DNA of 42,279 bases from 40CM-2-70-7 sp035505915 (GTDB lineage Bacteria; Gemmatimonadota; Gemmatimonadetes; Gemmatimonadales; GWC2-71-9): positions 1 to 42,279 of the forward strand of contig DATJQI010000041.1 of NCBI GenBank assembly GCA_035505915.1. The letters run 5' to 3'. Below are positions 8,218-16,457 of the stretch, piece after piece (the first letter of the stretch is position 1; each line of letters begins with the position of its first letter). The notes beneath the pieces were generated by a model. The model worked only from the letters and a program-made list of their open reading frames with translations, did not search any database and was not told the origin of the DNA. The position numbers and the translations under genes are program-made.

Positions 8218-8680
8218 TCAGCTGAATCTGCCCGGCGTGATACAGGTCGTGTGACGCGATGCCGTAGATGTGCTCGATGTTGGTCCACCGCCGTGAATGC
8301 CATCCCTTCACCTGCAAGCGACCGGCCGGGAAGCGCGCGACGACGTCCCGGAGCAGCCGGTGCTCCCGCTTGAGGAGCAGGACGTCCCGGCGCCAGAGGG
8401 CGGCCGTGGGGTGGGCGGGGACCGCCGGCCAGTTGGCGGGGTTCCGGGGAAACTCGAGCGCCGGGTCGCGGGTCAGGCGTCTGCGGACCACGTACTTCCA
8501 GTAGGCGGTATGGAGCGCGAGCTCCCAGATGTTGTGGCGGCCCGGGCGGGGGCGCTGCAGCGCCTCGCGCCACGTGACCCCCCGGAGGGCGCCGGCCAGG
8601 GGCGTGCCGTGCCAGGCCCGGTGGTCGAAGGCCTGGTCGAGCACGTCCACCAGGAGGGCGATGCGACGATCGGCGCCCAC
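8198..8680 (-). CDS. DinB-family protein (putative metal-dependent hydrolase/transferase)
   Basis: A 160-residue four-helix-bundle protein of the DinB/YfiT superfamily. The family's three metal-binding histidines fit HNIWELALH near residue 50 and the pair in the C-terminal IASHDLYHAGQIQLIKAL. Members include bacillithiol or mycothiol S-transferases, but most are uncharacterised, so no substrate is given. The GTG start at 8680 overlaps the stop of the dienelactone hydrolase gene as TAGTG, so it is the last gene of the efflux-pump transcription unit. Detoxification by thiol transfer would suit that setting but is inference. Confidence 0.82.
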   Translation of the reverse strand: MGADRRIALLVDVLDQAFDHRAWHGTPLAGALRGVTWREALQRPRPGRHNIWELALHTAYWKYVVRRRLTRDPALEFPRNPANWPAVPAHPTAALWRRDVLLLKREHRLLRDVVARFPAGRLQVKGWHSRRWTNIEHIYGIASHDLYHAGQIQLIKALRR

Positions 8681-9387
8681 TATTCCCGGAAGAACGCGAG
8701 CGTCAGCGCCCAGGCTTCCCGAGCGGCGCGCGGATTGTACGCGGGCCGCTCATTGCAGAAGAATCCGTGCTCCGCGTCGGAGATCTCGACGTGAATGGTG
8801 CTCTTGCCCGCCGCCCGCAGCGCATCGGTGAGGGCCCGCGGGTTCTCGAGGCCGAGGTGCTTGTCCAGGCCGCCCCAGAAGAACAACGCGCTCCCGTGCG
8901 CATCCTTCACCCGGGGCAGGTACTCCGGCACCATCCCGCCGCCGTAGTACGACGCCGAGGACACGACCGGCACGACGAGGTTGGCGAGGAAGGCGACCCG
9001 TCCACCCATGCAGTAGCCGACCGCGTGGGTGCGGTCCCGGTTCACGCCGGGATCCGAGATCAGCCACGCATAGGCCGCCCGGATGTCCGCTTCGAGTCCC
9101 GCCGTGGTGAGCGCCTGCATCTGCGGCCGAACGCTGTCGAAGTCGTCGTAGCGCCCCTGAAAGCCGGGGGCGGTCCGGTGAAAGAGCTCCGGCGCGATGA
9201 CGACGTACCCCTCGCGGGCGAACCGCTGGGCCACGTCGCGGATGTGGCCGTTGACGCCGAACGCCTCCTGAAAGAGGAGCAGGCCCGGCAGCGGGCCGGT
9301 GCGGGCGGGCCGGGCGACGAACGCGCTCATGGCCGGCGCGTCGGCGACGGCCAGCGACACCGTGGTGGTCAGGGCTTCCGGGGCCAT
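8680..9387 (-). CDS. Dienelactone hydrolase family protein
   Basis: A 235-residue alpha/beta hydrolase of the dienelactone hydrolase family. The Cys-Asp-His triad can be placed: the nucleophile elbow GYCMGGR near residue 122, the aspartate in WGGLDKHLG and the histidine in DAEHGFFC. The family classically opens dienelactones in chloroaromatic degradation, but most bacterial copies are general esterases of unknown substrate. The start is 2 nt after the stop of the RND pump, so it is co-transcribed with it. Length is normal. No aromatic-degradation genes are close. Confidence 0.9.
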   Translation of the reverse strand: MAPEALTTTVSLAVADAPAMSAFVARPARTGPLPGLLLFQEAFGVNGHIRDVAQRFAREGYVVIAPELFHRTAPGFQGRYDDFDSVRPQMQALTTAGLEADIRAAYAWLISDPGVNRDRTHAVGYCMGGRVAFLANLVVPVVSSASYYGGGMVPEYLPRVKDAHGSALFFWGGLDKHLGLENPRALTDALRAAGKSTIHVEISDAEHGFFCNERPAYNPRAAREAWALTLAFFRE

Positions 9388-9389
9388 GC

Positions 9390-12300
9390 TCAGTCTCCGG
9401 GATGCGGGACCGCTGCAGCGAGGGGGACGGGGGCGGCGCGGAGCCGGTGCTGGAGCGCGTCCAGGTAGGTGTAGATCACCGGCGTGACGTAGAGCGTGAT
9501 GAGCTGGGAGAACGCGAGCCCGCCCACCACGGCCAGGCCCAGGGGCCGGCGGGACTCGGACCCGGCCCCGAACCCGATGGCGATCGGCAGCGTGCCCATC
9601 AAGGCCGCCATCGTGGTCATCATGATGGGCCGGAACCGGACGAGGCACGCCTCGATGATCGCCTCTTCCGGCTTCTTGCCTTCCTTCCGCTCCGCCTCGA
9701 GCGCGAAGTCGATCATCATGATCGCGTTCTTCTTCACCAGGCCGATGAGCATGATGATGCCCACGAACGAGTACACGCTCAGGTCGGTGCGGAAGATGAT
9801 GAGGGTCAAGAGTGCGCCGAAGCCGGCGAACGGCAGACCGGAGAGAATGGTGAGCGGATGGATGAAGCTTTCGTACAGAATCCCGAGGACGATGTAGATG
9901 ATGAGAAGCGCCAGGACCAGCAAGCCGAGCAGCCCCTGCTGGCTGGACTGGAAGGCCTGGGCGGTTCCCGAGAAGGCGGTGCTGACGGTCGACGGGAGCA
10001 CCTGGGCGGCCTCCCGCTGGACGGCCGCGACCGCGTCGCCGATGGAAGCGCCGGGCCTGAGGTTGAACGAGATGGTGACCGCGGGAACCTGGCCGGCGTG
10101 GTTGACCGAAAGCGGGCCCAGGTTGGCGGTGAGGCGGGCGACGGCCGCGAGGGGCACGAGCGCGCCGGTTCCGGACCGGATGTAGAGCATGTTGAGCGCC
10201 GACAGGTCCCGCTGGTACTGCGGCAGGAGCTCCAACACGACCCAGTACTCGTTGTTCGGAGTGTAGATGGTCGATACCTGGCCGGAACCGTACGCGTCGT
10301 AAAGGGCCTGCTCGATCTGTTCCGCCGTCACGCCGAGCGCCGAGGCACGGTCCCGGTCGATCTGCACGGAGACCTGCGGGTTCTTGATCTGGAGGTCGCT
10401 GGTCACGTCTTGAAGCAGCGGGAGCTGCTGGAGCCGCGCGGTGAGGTCCTGGGAGCTGTGATAGAGCTGCGTGACGTCCGAGCTCTGCAAGGTGAACTGA
10501 TACAGGCTCTTCGACAGGCGGCCGCCGATCCTGATGGACGGCGGATTCTGGAGGTAGACGGTGATGCCGGGGACCGTGGCCAGCTTGGGGGCGAGCTCAC
10601 GGATCACGCCGGCCACGTCCAGCGCGCGCTCGTTGCGGGGCTTCAAGTGCATGAACAGGCGCCCCTGGTTGCTGCCGCCGCCCACGAACGACATGAACCC
10701 CGCCACATTGGGATCCTTCATCACGATGTCCATCAGGGCGGTCTGGTGGGCAACCATCGCGTCGTAGGACGTGCCTTCGGCGGCCTCGGTCGTGCCGAAC
10801 ACCTGTGAATTGTCCTCGTCGGGGATGAACCCCTTGGGGACCTTGACGAACATCACGACGGTGGCCGCCAGGACGACGGCGGAGAACACCAGCGCGGCGC
10901 GGCGGCGCCCCATCACCCAGCCGAGGCTTTCCCGGTACCAGCCGAGGACGCGCTCGTAGACGCGCTCCGACGCTTCGTAGGCGCGGCCGTGACGGACGTC
11001 GTGATGGGCCCGCAGGAACCGGCTGCACAGCATCGGTGTCAGGGTGAGGGAGACGAAGCCCGAGACGAGGATCGCGACGCCGATGGTGACGGCGAACTCG
11101 TGGAAGAGCCGGCCGATGATGCCGCCCATGAAGAGAATCGGAATGAACACGGCCGTCAGCGACAAGGTCATGGAGAGAATGGTGAAGCCGATCTCCTTCG
11201 ATCCCGTGAGGGCCGCCTGCATCACCGGTTCGCCCATTTCGATGTGGCGGACGATGTTCTCGAGCATGACGATGGCGTCATCGACGACGAACCCCACCGA
11301 CAGCGTGAGCGCCATCAGCGAGAGATTGTCCAGGCTGTAGCCGAGGAGGTACATGACGGCGAACGTGCCCACGATGGAGAAGGGCAGGGCCAGGCTGGGA
11401 ATCACGGTGGCCGAGAGGTTCCGCAGGAACAGGAAGATCACCATGACGACCAGGCCGAGCGTCAAGAGCAGCGTGAACTTCACGTCGTTCACCGAGTCGC
11501 GAATCGAGATGGCCCGGTCGTACAGGATGCTGAGATCGACCGACGCCGGGATCTGCGGCCGGAGCTGGTCCACCAGGGCCTGCACGGTCTGCGACACTTC
11601 CACGGTGTTGGTGCCCGGCTGGCGCTGGATGGCCAGGACGATGCCGCGGACGCCGTTGAACCAGTTGGCCGACTTGTTGTCCTGCACGTCGTCCAGGACC
11701 TTGCCGAGGTCCTGCAGCCGGACCGGCGAGCCGTTCTTGTAGGCCGCGATGAGCTGCTGGAAGGCGGGTGCACTGACCAGCTGACCATCGGCCTCCACGG
11801 TGTACGCCTTGTCGGGGCCCCAGAGGGTGCCCGTGGGCAGGCTGACGTTCCCGGCCGTGATGGCGTCGGCGACCTGGTCGATCCCGATGCCGCGGGCCGC
11901 GAGCTGGCGGGGGTCGAGCTGGATGCGTACGGCGTACTTGGCGGAGCCGAACACCTGCACCTGGGCCACGCCGGAGACGGTCGAGATGTGCTGGGACAGG
12001 AACGTCTCGGCGTACTCGTCGAGCACCGAGAGCGGCAGGGTCTTCGACGTCAGCGCGTAGTACAGGATGGGCGAGTCCGCCGGATTCACCTTCTGGTACG
12101 ACGGCGGGATGATGCCGGGCGGCAGCTGGCGCAGGGTCTTCGAGATCATGGCCTGCACGTCCTGCGCCGCCGCGTCGATGTTCCGGTCCAGCGTGAACTG
12201 CAGCGTGATGTTGGTGTTCCCCAGCGTGCTCGAGGACGTCATCTGGTCCACGCCGGCGATGGTCGTGAACTGCTTCTCGAGCGGGGTCGCCACCGCGGAC

Positions 12301-12479
12301 GCCATCGTCTCGGGGCTCGCTCCCGGCAGCGCGGCGCTGACCTGGATCGTGGGGAAGTCCACGTTGGGCAGATCACTGACCGGCAGGAGGCGGTAGCCCA
12401 CGATGCCGAACAGGAGGATGCCGAACATGACCAGTGTGGTCATGACCGGGCGGCGGATGAACAGCTCGGCGATGTTCAT
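9390..12479 (-). CDS. RND efflux pump, inner-membrane transporter (HAE-1 type)
   Basis: A 1029-residue proton-driven RND exporter of the AcrB/MdtBC group. It starts with MNIAELFIRRPVMTTLVMFG, the usual beginning. The two large periplasmic loops and twelve helices are intact; the proton-relay aspartates lie in SVGFVVDDAIVMLENI (TM4) and the relay lysine in MLIGLVKKNAIMMIDFA (TM10). The stretch NSQVFGTTEAAEGTSYD lies in the second periplasmic half. Length is normal. It overlaps the adaptor gene as ATGA, and the hydrolase starts 2 nt after its stop. MdtB/MdtC-like substrates (drugs, bile salts) are suggested by similarity of motifs but cannot be assigned. Confidence 0.95.
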   Translation of the reverse strand: MNIAELFIRRPVMTTLVMFGILLFGIVGYRLLPVSDLPNVDFPTIQVSAALPGASPETMASAVATPLEKQFTTIAGVDQMTSSSTLGNTNITLQFTLDRNIDAAAQDVQAMISKTLRQLPPGIIPPSYQKVNPADSPILYYALTSKTLPLSVLDEYAETFLSQHISTVSGVAQVQVFGSAKYAVRIQLDPRQLAARGIGIDQVADAITAGNVSLPTGTLWGPDKAYTVEADGQLVSAPAFQQLIAAYKNGSPVRLQDLGKVLDDVQDNKSANWFNGVRGIVLAIQRQPGTNTVEVSQTVQALVDQLRPQIPASVDLSILYDRAISIRDSVNDVKFTLLLTLGLVVMVIFLFLRNLSATVIPSLALPFSIVGTFAVMYLLGYSLDNLSLMALTLSVGFVVDDAIVMLENIVRHIEMGEPVMQAALTGSKEIGFTILSMTLSLTAVFIPILFMGGIIGRLFHEFAVTIGVAILVSGFVSLTLTPMLCSRFLRAHHDVRHGRAYEASERVYERVLGWYRESLGWVMGRRRAALVFSAVVLAATVVMFVKVPKGFIPDEDNSQVFGTTEAAEGTSYDAMVAHQTALMDIVMKDPNVAGFMSFVGGGSNQGRLFMHLKPRNERALDVAGVIRELAPKLATVPGITVYLQNPPSIRIGGRLSKSLYQFTLQSSDVTQLYHSSQDLTARLQQLPLLQDVTSDLQIKNPQVSVQIDRDRASALGVTAEQIEQALYDAYGSGQVSTIYTPNNEYWVVLELLPQYQRDLSALNMLYIRSGTGALVPLAAVARLTANLGPLSVNHAGQVPAVTISFNLRPGASIGDAVAAVQREAAQVLPSTVSTAFSGTAQAFQSSQQGLLGLLVLALLIIYIVLGILYESFIHPLTILSGLPFAGFGALLTLIIFRTDLSVYSFVGIIMLIGLVKKNAIMMIDFALEAERKEGKKPEEAIIEACLVRFRPIMMTTMAALMGTLPIAIGFGAGSESRRPLGLAVVGGLAFSQLITLYVTPVIYTYLDALQHRLRAAPVPLAAAVPHPGD

Positions 12480-13591
12480 TGGCTCCCCACGTCGCCGCTC
12501 GCCGGCGCGGCGATCTGGACGTGGGACCCCGGACCGAGGCGGACCTGGCCGTCGGTGACGACCGTTTCTCCGGGCTTCACTCCGTCGGCGATCACGGCCC
12601 AGTCGCCCGTGCTCCGCTCCACCGTGACCGGCCGGAGGGCGACGGTCTGGTCCGCATTCACTACGAACACGTAGTTGCCGGCCTGGCCGGGCGTCACGGC
12701 CGCCGCGGGGATGACCGTCGCGCCCTTTTCCACGTACAGCTCGAGCCGCACGCTGAGGAACTCGCCGGGCCAGAGCGCCCGGTCGTCGTTCGGGAACTGT
12801 CCCTTCAGGAGCACCGTCCCGGTGCTGCTGTCGACGGTGTTGTCGAGGAACGTGAGCCACCCCGTGCTCCCCGCCGAGTCGTTGCCCGTGGGTGAGGCGA
12901 TGACCCGGAGCTGTCCCCCCGCGCCCCGGAAGCGCTGGATCTGCGGGAGGTTCGCCTGGGGCACCGAGAAACGCACCAGGATCGGGTGGATCTGATTGAT
13001 CACCACGAGGGGGATGACGTTGTTGGCCCGGGCCAGGTTCCCCTCTTTTACGAGGAGCGAACCGGTGCGGCCGCTGATGGGGGCGGTCACCGACGCGTAT
13101 TCCACGTTGAGGCGCGCGGCCTCGACATTGGCGGAGTCGGCCCGGACGGTCGCGTCGGCCGCCCCGGCCGCGGCCCGCCGCTGCTCGTAGTCCTCCTGGG
13201 TGACGTAGTCCTGCTTCACCAGCGCCGCGTACCGCTCGGCATCGCGGTCGGCCTGGACCGCCTGGGCCGAGTCTCGGTGCAGGGCCGCGAGGGCCTGATC
13301 GAGCGCCGCCTGGAAGGGCCGGGGGTCGATCTGGAACAGGAGCTGTCCGGCCCGGACTTCGTCCCCCTCATGAAAGGCCACCTTGGTCACGATGCCCGTG
13401 ACCTGCGCCTCCACGGACGCCGTTTGCAGCGGCTCCACCGTGCCGGTCGCGGTGAGCTCGTAGGGCACGTCGCGCGATGCGGCGGAGGCCACCCGCACCG
13501 GCACGGCGGCGGCGCCGCGCGCTCGTCCGCGCGCGCAGCCGGCGACGACCAGCAGGAAGGGCAGGGCACGGAGCAGTCGAGTCGTGGTCAT
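12476..13591 (-). CDS. RND efflux adaptor (membrane fusion protein), lipoprotein
   Basis: A 371-residue periplasmic adaptor that links the RND pump to its outer-membrane channel. The N-terminus ends in a lipobox (LVVAGC), so the mature protein is anchored by lipid. The lipoyl-like half motifs GTVEPLQTASVEAQVTG and VAFHEGDEVRAGQLLFQIDP, the coiled-coil hairpin (about residues 95-155) and YASVTAPISGRTG follow in standard order; the beta-barrel and membrane-proximal domains fill the rest. It begins one base inside the stop of the outer-membrane gene (TGATG) and ends inside the pump's start (ATGA). Confidence 0.94.
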   Translation of the reverse strand: MTTTRLLRALPFLLVVAGCARGRARGAAAVPVRVASAASRDVPYELTATGTVEPLQTASVEAQVTGIVTKVAFHEGDEVRAGQLLFQIDPRPFQAALDQALAALHRDSAQAVQADRDAERYAALVKQDYVTQEDYEQRRAAAGAADATVRADSANVEAARLNVEYASVTAPISGRTGSLLVKEGNLARANNVIPLVVINQIHPILVRFSVPQANLPQIQRFRGAGGQLRVIASPTGNDSAGSTGWLTFLDNTVDSSTGTVLLKGQFPNDDRALWPGEFLSVRLELYVEKGATVIPAAAVTPGQAGNYVFVVNADQTVALRPVTVERSTGDWAVIADGVKPGETVVTDGQVRLGPGSHVQIAAPASGDVGSQ

Positions 13592-15054
13592 CAGTGAATG
13601 CCGGAGGAGTCCTGGTTGAGGCGGATGGGACTCGAGCCGTCGAGTCCCAAAACGCCGGTGTCGTGGGCCAGCTGCGCGAGCGCGGCGTACCAGCCGAAGT
13701 GCGCCGAGACCTCCTGGGCGCGGGCGTCCGCGAGGGCGCTCTGGGCGGTCAGGAGATCGAGCACGCTGCCGGCCCCGGCCCGGTACCGTCCCAGCGCCAC
13801 CTGCTCGGACTGCTGGGCGCTGGCGAGCAGGTCGTCGGTGGAGCGGACCCGCTGGGTGGCCGTCTGGAGCGCGTAGAAAGACGTGAAGACCTGCGAGATG
13901 ACGAGCTGGGCCTGCCCTTCCGCCGAAGCTTGCGCGGCGTCGGCCGCCGCTTGAGCGGACTTGATGCCGTAGATGTGCGAGCCGCCGGCGAAGATCGGGA
14001 TCTCGATGCCCAGCGCGATGGAATAGCTCGAGCCGGGAATCGGAGGCCGGTTGGCGAAGTACGTCTCGCCGGCGGACCCGGTCACCGACAGGCCCGGGAG
14101 AGCCGCTCCGCGGGCGATGCTCACCCGCGCCCGCGCGGCGTCGGCTTCGGCGCGCGCCGCCGCGAGATCGGGCCGCGACGCCAGCGCGTGGCTGATCAGC
14201 GTGTCGACGCTCTCGGCGATCCCGGGCGGGGGCGTCGGCAGGGGCACCGAGTCGATGTCGTAGGGCAGGTTGGCCGGGAACCCCATCGACACCGCGAGCG
14301 CGCCCCGCGCGGTCTGCAGCGCCCCCGCCGTGGTCTCGAGCGCGAGCTCGGCCTGCGACCGCGCGGTGCGCGCCTGCAGGACGTCGGCGATGGTCGCGAG
14401 TCCCACGTCGTGGCGCTGCTGCGCCGCCGCGAGGTTCGAGTCGGCCTCGGCGAGCGTCGTGCGATCGGACGCGAGCAGGGCGCGGGTCCCGATGTAGTTG
14501 AAGTAGGTCAGCTGGACGGTGAGGATCACGTCCTGGATGGCGGCGTTGTGGCTCCAGTCGGCCGCCAGGAGCTGGTCCCGGGCCGACGCGACGGCGCCGG
14601 ACCGGCCGCCGAAGTCGAAGAGCAGCCAGCTCAGGTTGAGCGTGGGCCCGTAGAGCGTCTGCGTCACCGCGGACCGGCCCTGCGACGGCACGGTCTTGAG
14701 CTTCGTGATGTTCCCGTCCAGGGTGACGACGGGGAGATACTGGCCCAGCGTGGCGTCGTAGGCGTAGGCCGCGGACCGGGCGTTGTACCACGCCTCACGG
14801 GTCACGGTGTTGTTCCGCAGGGCGATGTCGAGCACGTCCGCGAGCTGGAGGGTGCGGACCCGGGCTTCGAGATCGGGGGGGATCTGGGGGGTGGCGGGCG
14901 CCGGAGTCTGTTGCCGCGCGGGCGGCGTCCACGGCGTGCCCGGCGCCGGGGACGTGCCCATGGCGCAGCCGGCGGCCAGGAGCAGGGCCGATGCGATAGT
15001 TGCCAAGGGCAACCATCTCGTCTGGGGGCGGGGCGGCTCTCCGTTCCGGATCAT
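13591..15054 (-). CDS. Outer-membrane efflux lipoprotein, TolC/OprM family
   Basis: A 487-residue outer-membrane factor. A lipobox (LLLAAGC) near residue 29 marks it as an OprM-type lipoprotein. Two structurally repeated halves are visible, each with long amphipathic helices (for example LAAAQQRHDVGLATIADVL and VALGRYRAGAGSVLDLLTA, the paired GxxxxxDVL/DLL motifs of the family). It is the first gene of the operon with adaptor and pump. The 158-nt gap upstream (15055-15212) has a weak minus-strand TAGCTT box at 15136-15141 and no clear -35 or operator; no regulator gene is adjacent. Confidence 0.93.
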   Translation of the reverse strand: MIRNGEPPRPQTRWLPLATIASALLLAAGCAMGTSPAPGTPWTPPARQQTPAPATPQIPPDLEARVRTLQLADVLDIALRNNTVTREAWYNARSAAYAYDATLGQYLPVVTLDGNITKLKTVPSQGRSAVTQTLYGPTLNLSWLLFDFGGRSGAVASARDQLLAADWSHNAAIQDVILTVQLTYFNYIGTRALLASDRTTLAEADSNLAAAQQRHDVGLATIADVLQARTARSQAELALETTAGALQTARGALAVSMGFPANLPYDIDSVPLPTPPPGIAESVDTLISHALASRPDLAAARAEADAARARVSIARGAALPGLSVTGSAGETYFANRPPIPGSSYSIALGIEIPIFAGGSHIYGIKSAQAAADAAQASAEGQAQLVISQVFTSFYALQTATQRVRSTDDLLASAQQSEQVALGRYRAGAGSVLDLLTAQSALADARAQEVSAHFGWYAALAQLAHDTGVLGLDGSSPIRLNQDSSGIH

Positions 15055-15200
15055 CGGCCTGGCGCTGAGATTGGGGGTTGCCTCCGAATACGCGCGACGG
15101 GGTGCGAAAGCTGTAGTCCGGCCGTCCCACCGGACAAGCTAATCGGGGAAACCGCGCGGCGGCCTGACCGGATGGTGACCATCCCCCGGGGCGCCCGGTG

Positions 15201-15206
15201 TATAAT
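15201..15206 (+). promoter_or_regulatory. Perfect TATAAT -10 box 6 nt before the ccdA-like start codon
   Basis: A consensus TATAAT lies in GC-rich sequence and ends 6 nt before the GTG at 15213. A frame-open GTG at 15198 lies upstream of this box, so it cannot be the start of a transcript made from it. A TGAC-containing hexamer at 15175-15180 is a poor -35 because the spacer would be 20 nt. The geometry predicts a leaderless mRNA starting at the GTG. Confidence 0.65.
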
Positions 15207-15212
15207 CCCTCC

Positions 15213-15932
15213 GTGCTCGATCTCATGACGACCACAGCTCCGGGGCTGTCGGAGTCCCTTCGGAATCACCCGTTGGCCGCGCTGGCGGCGCTGTTCGGCG
15301 CGGGGGTCCTCACCAGTCTGACCCCGTGCCTCTACCCGATGATTCCCATCACCGCGGGGGTCCTGGGCGGGACGACCGGGGGGGGCTCCCGGGCCCGGAC
15401 GGTCGGGTTGACGCTCACCTATGTCGTGGGCTTGGCGCTGGTCTACGCGGTGCTCGGCCTGATCGCGGGGATGACCGGAACGCTGTTCGGCACGGTGTCG
15501 GCGAGTCCCTGGGCCAGCCTGGTCATCGGAAACCTCCTCCTCGTCTTCGCGCTGGCCATGCTCGACGTCATTCCGGTGCGGCTCCCGGCCCGGCTGACCG
15601 CGTGGGCGGGCGGGCTGGGCGGCGGGACGTACCCGGCGGTGTTTCTTCTGGGCGCGACCTCGGGGATCGTGGCCGCGCCGTGCGGGGCGCCGGCGTTCGC
15701 CGTCGTCCTCACCTGGGTGACGACCACGCACAGCGGCGTGCTGGGGTTCTTCTACCTGTTCTCGTTTTCACTCGGGATGACCGCGCTCCTGGCGGCGGTC
15801 GGAATCTTCTCGGGCGCGCTGGCGGCCCTCCCCCGGGCGGGGACCTGGATGGTCTGGGTGAAGCGGGTTGCCGCGGCGATCATGCTGGCGATGGCGGAGT
15901 ACTACTTCGTGCAAGTGGGGAAGGTGTCGTGA
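15213..15932 (+). CDS. ccdA: CcdA/DsbD-like thiol-disulfide membrane transporter
   Basis: A 239-residue protein with about six hydrophobic helices that moves reducing equivalents across the inner membrane to periplasmic thioredoxin-like partners. The two cysteines needed for transfer are present in SLTPCLYPMIPI near residue 33 and VAAPCGAPAFAVVL near 150. I chose GTG 15213 because a TATAAT box ends 6 nt before it; ATG 15225 (four codons later) is the alternative, while GTG 15198 is upstream of that box. It lies 4 nt over the next gene (GTGA), a TlpA-like thioredoxin that is its likely partner. Confidence 0.9.
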   Translation: MLDLMTTTAPGLSESLRNHPLAALAALFGAGVLTSLTPCLYPMIPITAGVLGGTTGGGSRARTVGLTLTYVVGLALVYAVLGLIAGMTGTLFGTVSASPWASLVIGNLLLVFALAMLDVIPVRLPARLTAWAGGLGGGTYPAVFLLGATSGIVAAPCGAPAFAVVLTWVTTTHSGVLGFFYLFSFSLGMTALLAAVGIFSGALAALPRAGTWMVWVKRVAAAIMLAMAEYYFVQVGKVS

Positions 15933-16456
15933 AAACCGGGAAGCGGGAAGCGGGAAGCGTGTTGGCGGCTGTCTTGATCATCGCGCTCGGGGTGGTTCCG
16001 GCGCTGCGAGCGCAGGACCCCGACGACGTCGGGATCGCGATCGGCGCCACGCCGGCCGCGCCCACGATCGAGGATTTGGCGCACCACCCGGTCGATCTGG
16101 CGCGGTACGTCGGTCACGGGCCGGTGCTCCTCGAGTTCTGGGCCACCTGGTGTCCCATCTGCCGTGAGCTCCAGCCCCGGATGACCGCCGCGTTCACCAA
16201 GTACGGCAAACAGGTGCGGTTCCTGGCGGTGGGGGTGGCGGTGAACGAGACGCCGGCCTCGATCCAGCGGCATCTCACCGACCATCCGGTGCCGTATCCG
16301 GTGCTGTGGGACTCGGCGGGCAACGCCACGCGCGCGTTTCTGGCCGTCGCGACGTCGTACGTCGTGATCCTGAACGCCAAGGGCGCCGTCGCCTATACCG
16401 GAACCGGGTCCGATCAGGATCTCGACGGCGCCCTCGCCAAGGCGCTCCAGCCGTAG
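15929..16456 (+). CDS. Exported TlpA-like thioredoxin-fold protein
   Basis: A 175-residue thioredoxin-fold protein with a WCPIC active site in EFWATWCPICRELQP near residue 75, preceded by a signal peptide that ends after PALRAQ. It probably reduces periplasmic disulfides (as in cytochrome c maturation) with electrons from the CcdA-like protein encoded just upstream. The GTG start overlaps the ccdA stop as GTGA. The positively charged n-region of the signal (GKREAGS) is encoded by three direct copies of the heptamer GGGAAGC. The stop lies 1 nt from the stop of the convergent peroxiredoxin gene, so both are redox genes facing each other. Confidence 0.9.
   Translation: MKTGKREAGSVLAAVLIIALGVVPALRAQDPDDVGIAIGATPAAPTIEDLAHHPVDLARYVGHGPVLLEFWATWCPICRELQPRMTAAFTKYGKQVRFLAVGVAVNETPASIQRHLTDHPVPYPVLWDSAGNATRAFLAVATSYVVILNAKGAVAYTGTGSDQDLDGALAKALQP
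15938..15958 (+). repeat. Heptamer array, three GGGAAGC units, within the tlpA-like signal peptide
   Basis: Three perfect head-to-tail copies of GGGAAGC followed by G. The same heptamer occurs four times in the Kgd linker (23890-23917, opposite orientation on the plus strand), where it also encodes GKREAGS followed by V. Because 7 is not a multiple of 3, each added copy shifts frame and three copies restore it. Confidence 0.85.
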
Positions 16457-16457
16457 G

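Noticed and set aside
15198..15932. ccdA-like start at GTG 15198
   Set aside because: It lies upstream of a consensus TATAAT box and would encode a run (YNPS) without family similarity. GTG 15213 or ATG 15225 fits better.
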